The notes under the pieces were generated by a model. It did no database searches. It was given only the letters and a program-made list of their open reading frames with translations, and was not told where the DNA came from. Made by a program: the position numbers and the translations under genes. A stretch of DNA of 64,000 nucleotides from Paramoeba atlantica (lineage: Eukaryota > Discosea), in contig CDRNVI010000059.1 of the NCBI GenBank assembly GCA_977017575.1, forward strand, positions 372,001 to 436,000. The letters run 5' to 3'. Below, piece by piece: positions 32,378 to 41,769 of this stretch (the stretch's first letter is position 1; each line of letters begins with the position of its first letter).

Positions 32378-35300
32378 ATGGATAAAGAGCCGTTGAGCCA
32401 TGTGGAACTCATACTGGGAGCTGTTCAACACAAATACCTGCTGCCCCTCATTCATTATGGCGTTCTGGGGGAGCGCGAAAAGCATCCCACAGCCTCGAAT
32501 TCTAAAACTCTTGCATCTTCGTCATCATCACTCGACTCAAAAGAGGTTGAAAATGCGATTGCGGCGTATTTTGAAAATACCGCTCAGGTGTTCCAATTTT
32601 TGCATAAATCAAGAATGATCTCTCGATTGGTTGATTCTTGGCCTTCGACTTCACAACACAAACAGCCTTCTCCGGCACCCAGGACGCAAAGACCGGATAC
32701 TTCTTCTAGCCCTTTGGATATCTCAGAGCGTGTGTACCGTACCTTATCTTTGTTTATTCACGCTGCGATGAAATGTTATACTTTTTCGTGCGAAAAGCAA
32801 ACGACTTCTGGAGACAAACTCACTCGCTCCCTTGCGATTCGTACACTTTTTACGATCATAGAGACCTATGTGGATCAGAGTCCCATACATTGGGTAGTAC
32901 GATCCACCCCTGGGATACTGTCCACGATTGCAAGGTTTCTCTCTCCAAATTCGACATCAATGGCATCGGACAGCTCTGTACTTTGCATCCATATACTCAC
33001 TATCGTACTTCGTCGAAATTTTAATAATGTACAGTATAGAGACTCCATACCTCATGACTCTTTGCTTGTAGTCTTCCGACATCTTTTTCATTCGCTGTTG
33101 GGTTTCTCCGGGACCTCTGATTTTCAGGATAACTTTGAATCCAGAGAATCTCACAACTCAATGTCCGAGCGTTCTTTGCAGAGACATTGGCTTTGGTTTG
33201 CCTCAAATTTTACAGATGAGCTGAACGGAAACACAATTTCAGCTGCACTACAACTTTGCAACGTCATTCTTCACGCTCCTGCCTCCCTTACTTACGCCTC
33301 CGTGTCAGATAGCAGTGCTAACTCTTCAAATGTTTCCCAAGATAAGGAATTGCAGAGTTGGCTTTTAGAATATCACAAAACTACGGAACACAATAAGAAG
33401 GATACAATGGAAAAAGGCGTTGTAGTCCCCCGCAACAACAACTTCGCTGTAAGCAATCCTGTTCCATCTCGTCTCTTTGAATATGCTTTGGATGCCTACG
33501 TGCTTTTGAATTATTTTCAGTATCGATACGATTTGATTCCAACGCAAGACAAAAACAGTCAATTGGATGAGAACACAGATTACAAAGGTGGACGATCTTT
33601 ATTCGATCCATCTACAAATACGAACACTTCTTTTGGTAATATGAATCGACCTCTTTTTTTGGAATTTCTGCGCTCTCGGGGAATTTCTCTTTTAAATTCT
33701 CTCGTTGGTGTCCAACGGAAAAAACTGCCACGCGATGACACACAAGATTTCTTACTCAATTACACTTCTCTTCCTGCAGAAAACACACTGCTCCTTTTCG
33801 TTGCCTACTGCTACTGCTCGAATCTTTTTACGTCCTCAAACTCAGAAATGGTTTCCTTTTCTCATCTTTCCGGTCTGATTCTGCAGTGTTCTCAATGGGT
33901 CACTACACTACATGCTTCTTTTCAAGCACAACCTAAAAAACATTTTTCGGACGCAATCGAGACACCACTGATTCAGCCATCCTCCAAAATTTCGACAAAG
34001 CTGTATGAGTCCATTCGGATCACCCATGAAACTGAAGACTTCTCTTCGCCTTCTCTAAATCTTCATCTGATTACACAAACGACAGCGTGTCATGTTTTAG
34101 ATGATTTGGTTGCTCTTCTTCAACCTTCTTCCGAGGTTGCCACGATCTGTGTTGATATCTTGGAAGACATTCAACTTTGGCGATGTGCTCATCTTGGTGC
34201 GATTCACATTCTCACGGTTCTGTTTGGACTCTGCGACTTCAATTTTCCTGTTCTCCAGCCAAGGCTTTCCTCTCTGCACAGTGAAATGGGTGAAGGCCTC
34301 ATCGGTTATCTTCTCTCCCTACAACACTTATGGGGTTGGGATATTTCCGAAAGATTATTTTACGAAAAGTTTGGCCTTCCTTCAAGTCTACAAGATCAAG
34401 TCGATCGCTCGCTTGAATCCTTTCAAGAAACCAATTCCTATTCCTCCATCGAACTCAAACACAAATATCAAATGCTGTGTCACTTGCTTCATTTTCTCGG
34501 TACAGCCGGCTCTGGAGAGGAAGCAAAGACGCACCGTTCTATACGTCTCCAATGTCTTTTTCGAGTTCTGGAATACATCGAATGTGCTGTTCCGGAAATC
34601 CAACGAGCCGCCCAGCAGGCTTTACGTCGCATCTCCACAACAGATCGTCTAACCTCTTTTCTGTTTCAGCATACCGATTACATTTTAGATGAGTTCTCCA
34701 GACGACTGTCGTACTCCATGTGCTTTCCCCGTACCGCTCAACTCGTGGGTACGTTTTTAAATCTGATTTCACAACCGAATGTTTGGACGAATTCGACTAG
34801 CACGAAATCCGTCGATTTAGATTCGCCTTGTGTTCCGCTACTTCTTGACCCGGAAAAAGACGTAGAGGACGGTGTCTCTCTTGTTACCTTCTCTTCCCAT
34901 GTGGAGGGCTTTATTCGTGAACTTCTTTTCGGACCCCTCGGCACTTCTCTTCCTGATTTTGATAAAACCACAATCCTTTGCGCCGCAGTTCGTTACTTCC
35001 GTGCCGTAATCCTCACCGAGCGTAGAAAAGATCCTTTTTGGATTCAACACCATCCCATTTCACCTCCAAGTACCACAAACCCAAGTGCTTCGCTACCAAC
35101 ACTTTCGGATACCTCGAAAAGCACAGAAAACACCTCAACTCCCATTTCTCCCCCACAACCCTTCCCAAACACACAAACCTCTGAAACACAAAAAAACTCT
35201 AAAATTCCAAATCCCTATCCGAATCCGTTCCAAAACACACAAAAAAGTGCACATCCCATTTCTCCCCCACCCCCTTTTTCCCCCACCTCAAAACGACTGG

Positions 35301-36940
35301 AAAATTTCGAGGCTGCGACGGCCACCGTACGCAACTCTTCATTTTCTTCCGTATCTTCTGCCTCTTCTGTGTCTTCTTCCTCTCCCTTCCCCGGCCTCCA
35401 CCCCCTCCCCCCCTCCCCCCTGTCCCTCTCCTCGGGGTCGCTGCTTACGCTGTGGGACGCGCTGCTCTCTCCCCTCCCCTCCGCGACCACTCGCAGCCGT
35501 GTGGAGACACTGAAAACAATACGACTCACGATTTCGTGTTTCCTGACATGGGATGAGGGCAAGGGGGACGTGACGCTGAGTTATGGGACGCAGAGGGAAA
35601 GGGGGGAAAAGAGTCAGAAGGAAAGGGAGGAAAAGGAATCAAAGACTCGAAACGAAACGGAGGCAAAGATGCAGAAGCAAACAGAGGAAACGCCTCAAAA
35701 GGAAACGAAGGAAAGGTCTCAAAATGAGGCAGAGGCAAAGACTCAAAATGAAACGGAGGCAAAGGTTCAGAAGCAAACAGAGGAAACGCCTCAAAAGGAA
35801 ACGAAGGAAAGGTCTCAAAATGAGGCAGAGGCAAAGACTCAAAATGAAACGGAGGCAAAGATTCAGAAGCAAACAGAGGAAACGCCTCAAAAGGAAACGA
35901 AGGAAAGGTCTCAAAATGAGGCAGAGGCAAAGACTCAAAATGAAACGGAGGCAAAGGATCAGAAGCAAACAGAGGAAACGCCTCAAAAGGAAACGAAGGA
36001 AAGGTCTCAAAATGAAGCAGAGGCAAAGACTCAAAATGAAACGGAGGCAAAGATTCAGAAGCAAACAGAGGAAACGCCTCAAAATCAAACAGAAACAAAG
36101 ACAAGGCCTCAAATTCAAACAGAGGAAAAGTTTCAAATTCAAACAGAGACAGAGACAAAGCCTCAAAACGAAACGGAGGCAAAGACTCAGAATGAAACGG
36201 AGGAAAAGACAAAGCCTCCGTTTATGCACACGAGTGCGTTGCCCTCGATCCACCGCACATGGGTCGCACTGGTTCCGTTGCTGTACCCGAGAGGGGCGAC
36301 AACGGAGGACGATGTGCACCGTGTGGTGAGGCGGTGTAGAGAGGAGGCCTGGGAAAGGGGGGAGCTGTTTCCTCCGAAAGAGGGAATAAAAGGAGAAAAA
36401 ATAGAGAAGGAAGGAGAAAAAGGAAAAAAAGGAGAGGAAATAAAAGTCAAATTGGAAACGAAATTGGAAACCATAAACGAAATACGAATGAAATCGGATT
36501 TAGAAGAAGACACCACTGCAGAAGAAGAAAAAGACGAATTTTCGTATCGTGAGACAAAGTTCTTGTGGGCTCCTACGATCGACAGTGTGGTTTTGGAGAC
36601 GCTTCGTGTGTTGAATGAAATGGTGACACATGCCCACAGTTTTTTATATCACCGCACACGTGTGGTTCTGTATCCACTTTTAGAGTATCTCACGTTTTCG
36701 TTGATACGATGGAGGAAATTGCACTTGCGCGTTGCTCGTCCGTTGGTGAAGGAGTGCATTCGTTGTGTAACGCTCAATGAGGATTTGCTTTTCAAAGCGA
36801 GACGAAATGTGGGGGAAGGCAATGGGGCATCGTCGGAGGCGTATCAGAAGTATCTGATGTGGTTGTGGCCGAGACTTTGCGGTCTCGCACGTAGGTTTTC
36901 GATTCCTGTTCCGGAGCTTGCTAATGCGGAAGATCGTTAA
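32378..36940 (+). CDS. Large alpha-helical (HEAT-like) protein, probable TTI1 homologue
   Basis: 1520 residues, intronless as read. Most of the protein is helical with HEAT-like repeats. Two segments recall TELO2-interacting protein 1: FLFQHTDYILDEFSRRLSY, similar to the TTI1 'DYLVD-x-L-x-x-x-LR' region, and LPSIHRTWVALVPLLYP near the C-terminus, similar to its 'x-x-H-x-x-W-x-x-L-x-x-x-L' segment. TTI1 forms the TTT complex with TELO2 and TTI2 and helps assemble PI3K-like kinases (TOR, ATM, ATR) with Hsp90. Between the two segments lies a Pro/Ser-rich then Glu/Lys/Thr/Gln-rich linker (about residues 890-1370) with five tandem 32-residue repeats. An alternative is an unrelated HEAT protein. 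Composition flips from C-rich to purine-rich at about 35500. Confidence 0.5.
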   Translation: MDKEPLSHVELILGAVQHKYLLPLIHYGVLGEREKHPTASNSKTLASSSSSLDSKEVENAIAAYFENTAQVFQFLHKSRMISRLVDSWPSTSQHKQPSPAPRTQRPDTSSSPLDISERVYRTLSLFIHAAMKCYTFSCEKQTTSGDKLTRSLAIRTLFTIIETYVDQSPIHWVVRSTPGILSTIARFLSPNSTSMASDSSVLCIHILTIVLRRNFNNVQYRDSIPHDSLLVVFRHLFHSLLGFSGTSDFQDNFESRESHNSMSERSLQRHWLWFASNFTDELNGNTISAALQLCNVILHAPASLTYASVSDSSANSSNVSQDKELQSWLLEYHKTTEHNKKDTMEKGVVVPRNNNFAVSNPVPSRLFEYALDAYVLLNYFQYRYDLIPTQDKNSQLDENTDYKGGRSLFDPSTNTNTSFGNMNRPLFLEFLRSRGISLLNSLVGVQRKKLPRDDTQDFLLNYTSLPAENTLLLFVAYCYCSNLFTSSNSEMVSFSHLSGLILQCSQWVTTLHASFQAQPKKHFSDAIETPLIQPSSKISTKLYESIRITHETEDFSSPSLNLHLITQTTACHVLDDLVALLQPSSEVATICVDILEDIQLWRCAHLGAIHILTVLFGLCDFNFPVLQPRLSSLHSEMGEGLIGYLLSLQHLWGWDISERLFYEKFGLPSSLQDQVDRSLESFQETNSYSSIELKHKYQMLCHLLHFLGTAGSGEEAKTHRSIRLQCLFRVLEYIECAVPEIQRAAQQALRRISTTDRLTSFLFQHTDYILDEFSRRLSYSMCFPRTAQLVGTFLNLISQPNVWTNSTSTKSVDLDSPCVPLLLDPEKDVEDGVSLVTFSSHVEGFIRELLFGPLGTSLPDFDKTTILCAAVRYFRAVILTERRKDPFWIQHHPISPPSTTNPSASLPTLSDTSKSTENTSTPISPPQPFPNTQTSETQKNSKIPNPYPNPFQNTQKSAHPISPPPPFSPTSKRLENFEAATATVRNSSFSSVSSASSVSSSSPFPGLHPLPPSPLSLSSGSLLTLWDALLSPLPSATTRSRVETLKTIRLTISCFLTWDEGKGDVTLSYGTQRERGEKSQKEREEKESKTRNETEAKMQKQTEETPQKETKERSQNEAEAKTQNETEAKVQKQTEETPQKETKERSQNEAEAKTQNETEAKIQKQTEETPQKETKERSQNEAEAKTQNETEAKDQKQTEETPQKETKERSQNEAEAKTQNETEAKIQKQTEETPQNQTETKTRPQIQTEEKFQIQTETETKPQNETEAKTQNETEEKTKPPFMHTSALPSIHRTWVALVPLLYPRGATTEDDVHRVVRRCREEAWERGELFPPKEGIKGEKIEKEGEKGKKGEEIKVKLETKLETINEIRMKSDLEEDTTAEEEKDEFSYRETKFLWAPTIDSVVLETLRVLNEMVTHAHSFLYHRTRVVLYPLLEYLTFSLIRWRKLHLRVARPLVKECIRCVTLNEDLLFKARRNVGEGNGASSEAYQKYLMWLWPRLCGLARRFSIPVPELANAEDR
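35672..36151 (+). repeat. 96-bp in-frame coding minisatellite in the TTI1-like gene
   Basis: Copies start at 35672, 35768, 35864, 35960 and 36056, exactly 96 bp apart, each opening with cagaagcaaacagaggaaac. They encode a charged 32-residue unit (QKQTEETPQKETKERSQNEA and so on). The last copy is degenerate. The near identity of copies points to recent expansion. Confidence 0.93.
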
Positions 36941-37141
36941 AAGGTTGAAGTAAACCTTTTCTCTGTTCAGGTTTTGATGCAAGTGTATGAACGATTCTCG
37001 CATCACCTCACTGGATCATCTTTTGAAGCATGCTCGCTACTTTTTCATCATCAAAAAAGAAAAAGTTTAAAATATTAAAAACAAAGTGTGGCCCAAAATA
37101 ACATCCCGTTTATTTAAGTTTTCGCTTTCTTTCTATGCTCC
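36941..37141. other. Intergenic spacer
   Basis: About 200 bp, no recognised features. Confidence 0.5.
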
Positions 37142-37981
37142 ATGGATACCTCTGAACCCCTATTCCCCCAACGTCCCTCCAAAGTTCGAGGAACCGACCT
37201 CCCTCCGGTCTTTCTTCTCACACGTTTTATTCTCAACGTGACGCATTCTTTTTTCACTCACCAGCCCCCTGACTCACTTTCACAGTGGCCTGGAGTCGTA
37301 CTGAATGCTCATCAAGAAGTCATCGAAATCAACTGGTCCTCCAGAGGGATGCTGGGAACCCTCTCCTGGGCTTATCTTCCCTGTACGCTTATTAACCTAA
37401 ACTTAGGCAACGGTTTTTTGGGTGGGGGAAAGTCAAATCAACTCTTTGGTGACGTTGAGTTATCTCTACTTCCGCATTCCTTGCAGCTTTTTAATCTTTT
37501 TCGCAATAGCTTCTCCGGGGAGCTATCTCTTTCGCATCTTCCGCCTGGTTTGATTGAGTTCACAGCTTCGTCGAATGCGTTCACCGGTTCGATTTGTTTG
37601 CTTCATTTGCCTCGCACGTTGGAGTTACTTTTTCTCAAGGATAATCACCTTTGTGGTTCTCTGGATCTTGGTTCATTGCCTCCCGCTTTAAAAAATATCA
37701 GTCTCTCGCGTAATCGATTTCATGGTGAAATTCGTCTGGATGGTCTTCCTGTGCATCTGCACACACTTTCGCTGCATGGTAACCAGTTATGTGGTTCTCT
37801 TGACCTCACTCGTCTCCCTGCCTCTTTACGAACGCTTCACTTGTCCTCAAATCGTTTTGCAGGGCATTTACAGCTTCCCACGGGCTGTGACAATGAGGGA
37901 AAGTTTTTTAATTTTCGACAGAACATGTTTGACTCGTACAGTCCGCGTCCCGCTCCGTCCTATGTGTTGATGTGGCCCTGA
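37142..37981 (+). CDS. Leucine-rich-repeat protein (paralogue 2)
   Basis: 279 residues with the same plan as the gene at 31050: VRGTDLP near the start, SQWPGV cap, SSRGMLGTLSWAYLP, then LRRs of about 23 residues (for example LPPALKNISLSRNRFHGEIR and LPASLRTLHLSSNRFAGHLQ). One repeat carries a small Gly-rich insertion (GNGFLGGGKSN). No signal peptide is visible. The two LRR genes flank the TTI1-like gene on the same strand, which suggests local duplication. Function is unknown beyond likely protein binding. Confidence 0.85.
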   Translation: MDTSEPLFPQRPSKVRGTDLPPVFLLTRFILNVTHSFFTHQPPDSLSQWPGVVLNAHQEVIEINWSSRGMLGTLSWAYLPCTLINLNLGNGFLGGGKSNQLFGDVELSLLPHSLQLFNLFRNSFSGELSLSHLPPGLIEFTASSNAFTGSICLLHLPRTLELLFLKDNHLCGSLDLGSLPPALKNISLSRNRFHGEIRLDGLPVHLHTLSLHGNQLCGSLDLTRLPASLRTLHLSSNRFAGHLQLPTGCDNEGKFFNFRQNMFDSYSPRPAPSYVLMWP

Positions 37982-38259
37982 TGGAACAGGATGCACGTCC
38001 TTTGTCAGACTTATTTTTTATACCACAGGTGTATCACACAGTCTGTAAATGACAGATTGTCACAAACAACTGTCTCCAGATATTTCTACACGATTAAACT
38101 GCCACGGTACTTACAGTACTCCAGAAATCGTATCATACCCGTAAAGCAACAATTTTCAATTTTAATAAGGAAAATATTTCGAAAAAACAATTTTTCAGTT
38201 TTTTTCTTCTTTGAATCCTTTTTCTCTTTTGTCTTTCTCTTTTTCTTACTCCGAGCATT
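37982..38259. other. Intergenic spacer
   Basis: T-rich before the cyclin start codon; nothing else recognised. Confidence 0.5.
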
Positions 38260-40014
38260 ATGCCCGAATTAGGTGAATACTTAGTCGACCCCTCACTCAC
38301 GGACTCCACCTCTACGCCCTCCGCAAAAGACAATGTGCACCCGGCAATGGAAAAAGAGCTCCGTATTTTCGGTTCCGAAGTCATTCTCAACGCTGCCGTG
38401 CTTCTCCGTTTGGATATCTTCACCGCTACCCGTGCCATGGCTCTCTTCCAACGGTTTTATTTTCACCGCAGTCTTCGCGAACTTTCCATTTGGAGATGTG
38501 CCCAAGCCTGTTTACTGATTTCACTCAAAGTAGAGGAAAACATCCGACCCCTTTATGATTTGCTGCGTGTCTTCGAGACGCTACAAACGTTAAAAATGCG
38601 ACCTGTGACCCCACAAGGCGTCGTCCAGCCCTCTCTCCCAACTTTTATCACTTTACCCACAAAACCCAACGAAAAAACAAAACCTTTAGAAGACGAAAGT
38701 ATCGACAACCCCCTTCAAAAACAAACCCCCCTGTCTTCCCCATCTCCCCGTAACGCCCATCTCGAAGGCGTTGAAAAAAATGTTTCTAAATCAGCCGACA
38801 CGGCGAAAGACACAGCGCTCTCTCCCGAGCGCCCCGAGGCCTCTGATGCCTCGATCATCCAAGACGAGTCGTTTGTGTTGCAATCCCTGGGCTACGTGGT
38901 CTCCGTGGAACAGCCCCACCGGTTTGTCATCCCGTTCTGTCACGCGCTGCTGGCATCACGGGGTGAGGAGATGGTTTTCGAGGAGGAGGCGAAGAAGAAA
39001 CAGAAGACTACCCATTCCATTTCTCCGGCTAAGAAACAACGAAACCCCCCATCACAGGAAAAAGTGTCTGGGGTTATGTTTGAAATGAGACCGGAGCGGA
39101 CACAACATAAAACGTGTTGGGATATACAGGAGGGAAGCGTACAAAAAAGTGTAACTTCACAGGAAAGGGAGGATTCAACTTTTCTTCCCGTTTCGCTAGA
39201 AAACGTGCTGCCTTGTATTCTCCAACGCGCATGGAATTTCGTAACGGATAGTTTTCGCACCACACTGTGCTGTCGGGAGAGTGCGGTGCATGTGGCCTGT
39301 GGCGCCGTGTTTTTGGCCTGTCAAAGTGTGGGGTTAGAACTTCCCCTGCCTCCTGTGTCGGGGTTATCGAGTGGTTTGCCTTCAAACCTGTTATCCGGGA
39401 CACAAAGTGACAACACGGTCCATGATTTGAAGGTACCAAATACGGTAGAAGGGTCTGAAAACTCAATGGGTAGAGATACGTTGGATCCTTCGCTGTTGTC
39501 TAATGCGTTGATCGGTGCAACAGGTAATGTTCACTGCGCAACACAGCCGACACAGGACGAAGCGGCTAGTGATCGCGGTTCAACGCTCAAAGGAGGTGAA
39601 AATATAGAAGTGAAAACTGAAACTTGGACGCAAAACGAAGGAGTTTGTGTTTCAGATTCGAACGTTCACGATATGTCATGGTGCGAGTGTTTCAGCACCT
39701 CTCCTGCTGCTCTTCACTCTGTGATTGATTCTCTTTTAGAGCTGTACTCGCAGCTTCATCCTTCGAGGTACTTTTTCTTGGAAAGTTCGAAATCCTATCA
39801 AAAGGCGAAAGATGATTGTTTGAAATCTCGGCTGGCACACGCTCAACTTTTACAAAAGAGTTTTCGCATTAAGCAGCAGTATCTTTTGGAAGAAGAGCGA
39901 AAGAAAAAAATACAGACAGTCATTCAAAGCCGTGTGCGTAAGGCGTGTGCCCAAGCGGAGCTTGTTGCTGTTGATTCCCATTCTCGAATGTTTTCAAAGA
40001 AAAATGTTAATTGA
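38260..40014 (+). CDS. Cyclin L-like transcription/splicing cyclin
   Basis: 584 residues. The first cyclin box (about 30-110) has ATRAMALFQRFYFHRSL and ACLLISLKVEENIRPL, matching the 'A-x-x-x-L-x-RFY ... A-x-x-x-LA-x-KVEE' signature. The boxes are joined by IIQDESFVLQSLGYVVSVEQ followed by PHRF (cyclin L: vLxxLGFxxxVxHPH). The second box has LQRAWNFVTDSFRTTLCCRE, strikingly like the AWNYMNDSLRT of cyclin L, and then ACGAVFLACQSVGLELPLP. Two low-complexity insertions (about 118-200 and 240-310) and one after the second box lengthen the protein. WCECFSTSP (about 469) resembles the end of the second fold. The C-terminus is a basic coiled coil rather than an RS domain. Expected partner: a CDK11-like kinase in transcription-coupled splicing. 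Confidence 0.72.
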   Translation: MPELGEYLVDPSLTDSTSTPSAKDNVHPAMEKELRIFGSEVILNAAVLLRLDIFTATRAMALFQRFYFHRSLRELSIWRCAQACLLISLKVEENIRPLYDLLRVFETLQTLKMRPVTPQGVVQPSLPTFITLPTKPNEKTKPLEDESIDNPLQKQTPLSSPSPRNAHLEGVEKNVSKSADTAKDTALSPERPEASDASIIQDESFVLQSLGYVVSVEQPHRFVIPFCHALLASRGEEMVFEEEAKKKQKTTHSISPAKKQRNPPSQEKVSGVMFEMRPERTQHKTCWDIQEGSVQKSVTSQEREDSTFLPVSLENVLPCILQRAWNFVTDSFRTTLCCRESAVHVACGAVFLACQSVGLELPLPPVSGLSSGLPSNLLSGTQSDNTVHDLKVPNTVEGSENSMGRDTLDPSLLSNALIGATGNVHCATQPTQDEAASDRGSTLKGGENIEVKTETWTQNEGVCVSDSNVHDMSWCECFSTSPAALHSVIDSLLELYSQLHPSRYFFLESSKSYQKAKDDCLKSRLAHAQLLQKSFRIKQQYLLEEERKKKIQTVIQSRVRKACAQAELVAVDSHSRMFSKKNVN

Positions 40015-40893
40015 CCAGTTTCATAGTCAATATGCACAAACAAAACAAAGCAAATAACGTGAACGAAAAGTAGAATTGAATAAATTAAACCCCCCTCACA
40101 GTTATTATTCACATTTTTTATTATTTACAAGTACACTTATTGAGGGATATTCACCGTATCTCCATACGGTGAGCATCTAACTCGCTTACTAAGGTTAATT
40201 CCGCGAGCCCAAAATCGGCATAAAACGAGCACAAAAACGATTTTTTGAAAGTTTTAAAAACAGGGCTATGTCTTATCAATCAATCTCTGTAATACTCCAA
40301 AAATTAAAAAAATCGAGTGCAGTCAGCATTTTTTAGAACCCTTTTACCAAAAACAACGACTCGGAATGCGGCTCAGAGACGGACATTTTAAATCCGAAAA
40401 AAACACGAAGATGCTTGACTATGTTCCCAAAATTGACAGAACGTTCTTTGAAGTTTGATGAATATTTTTGAGCTCCTGAACTAACTTCAAGAACTACCTT
40501 TCTTTTTGAAACGCATTTCACTCGCCCACGGCATAACAAATGAACGAAAAAAAGGTATGATTTTCTCGGCCTTGAAAAAGTGGCCAGCTGGCCAACACCC
40601 CCTGGCAACCACCCCCTGGCACAATGGTGAGCTGGCCAACACCCGGAAAAATCGCCATCTGACTATCGGAAATTTTGACCTTGTCGGACCCCTCCTGCTC
40701 GTACCAGGTGGGGTACCCCCAGGGGGGGGGGGGGGGAATTATCGCCGCGGCCTACTCTACCACTTCGCCGCCCTCGATTTCGAAAAGCAAAAAATTCGAA
40801 AAAAAAAATCGTACGGTATGCCCGCCCCCATGGACCCCCCATTTTTTTCAATTTTTTTTTCTTTTTTTGACCACCGGATCCCCCTTTTATATT
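40015..40893. other. Intergenic region with repeat fragments
   Basis: 40573-40640 carries a stray patch of the rDNA-type dyad (gtggccagctggccaacacc). From about 40770 to 40893 the sequence matches the body of the hairpin-ended family (ccccccatttttttcaattt, ccaccggatccc). It is a truncated copy into which copy b inserted. No gene is recognised. Confidence 0.6.
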
Positions 40894-41769
40894 TAGGCTC
40901 TTCGTTCAACGCGGTGGTTGTTTTCAACTTAGAAGTCACTCATGCTGCGCGATTCGCGTTGAAAACTACCGCCGCGTTTAACGAAGAGCCTAAAAAAGGA
41001 AATTTGGCCTGGAAAACGGAAAGATTATAGCCAAAAATAGCCGAATTTCTGGTAAAAATGGGGTCATTTTCGCGTATTTTTGCTCTCAGAGCACTAAATC
41101 CGACATTTGCGCGCGGGAAATCACTCGTAGGCATGAATGAAAGCCTACTGAACGTATTGGGTAGAGAATACGACTCCAACCATACCATTCTTTCGACACA
41201 AAAATGCCCCTTTAGGTCCGAAAAATACTTTTTCACCTTTTTTAGTCAAAAATGGGTCATTTGGAGGGGCGCCCCACGGTTCGAAGAAGTGATACCTTGC
41301 GAAAACGACTGCGGCGAAAGCTAGTGTACGTCCCAAACTATCAAAATACAATAGGGGAAACGATTTTGGAAAAATATTTTTTCTGTCATTTCTTTCGCCA
41401 AGTTGAAATGTTTTTCAAACGTTTTTTTCCTAAAAAATCCGAGCTTGGCGGACCCGTCCTGCGGATACGCGGGGGGGTCACCCCCGGGTAGGGGGGTGGA
41501 AAATGTGCGCCAAGACCCCGGCTACCCTTTTCAAAAAAAATTGCTCGACCATGCCCCCCCCCCTGGACACCCCCCTGTACACGCCCCCTGGACCCCCCCT
41601 GGACCCCACATTTTTTTCGATTTTTTTTTTCAGTTTTGGTCCACCGGAGCCTCCTTTTATATTTTTTTCTTCTATTATATTACTGTGTTCCCCTTTATAT
41701 TTTCACTGTTTTTGTTCACTTTTTTTTCAATAACCGAGGGTAGAGGGGTAGTTTTACAACCACCGCAAT
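40894..41769 (+). mobile_element. Hairpin-ended repeat family, copy b (left arm of an inverted pair)
   Basis: Same structure as copy a; the large hairpin is at 40894-40994 and the small hairpin ends at 41769. The 18-bp satellite follows directly, and copy c lies beyond it in the opposite orientation. A 98-codon minus-strand frame (40940-41236) is again present. Confidence 0.82.

Noticed and set aside
35526-36319. Antisense open frames of about 226-228 codons opposite the TTI1-like gene
   Set aside because: Mirror of the 96-bp coding repeat; the plus-strand frame is open for 1520 codons.
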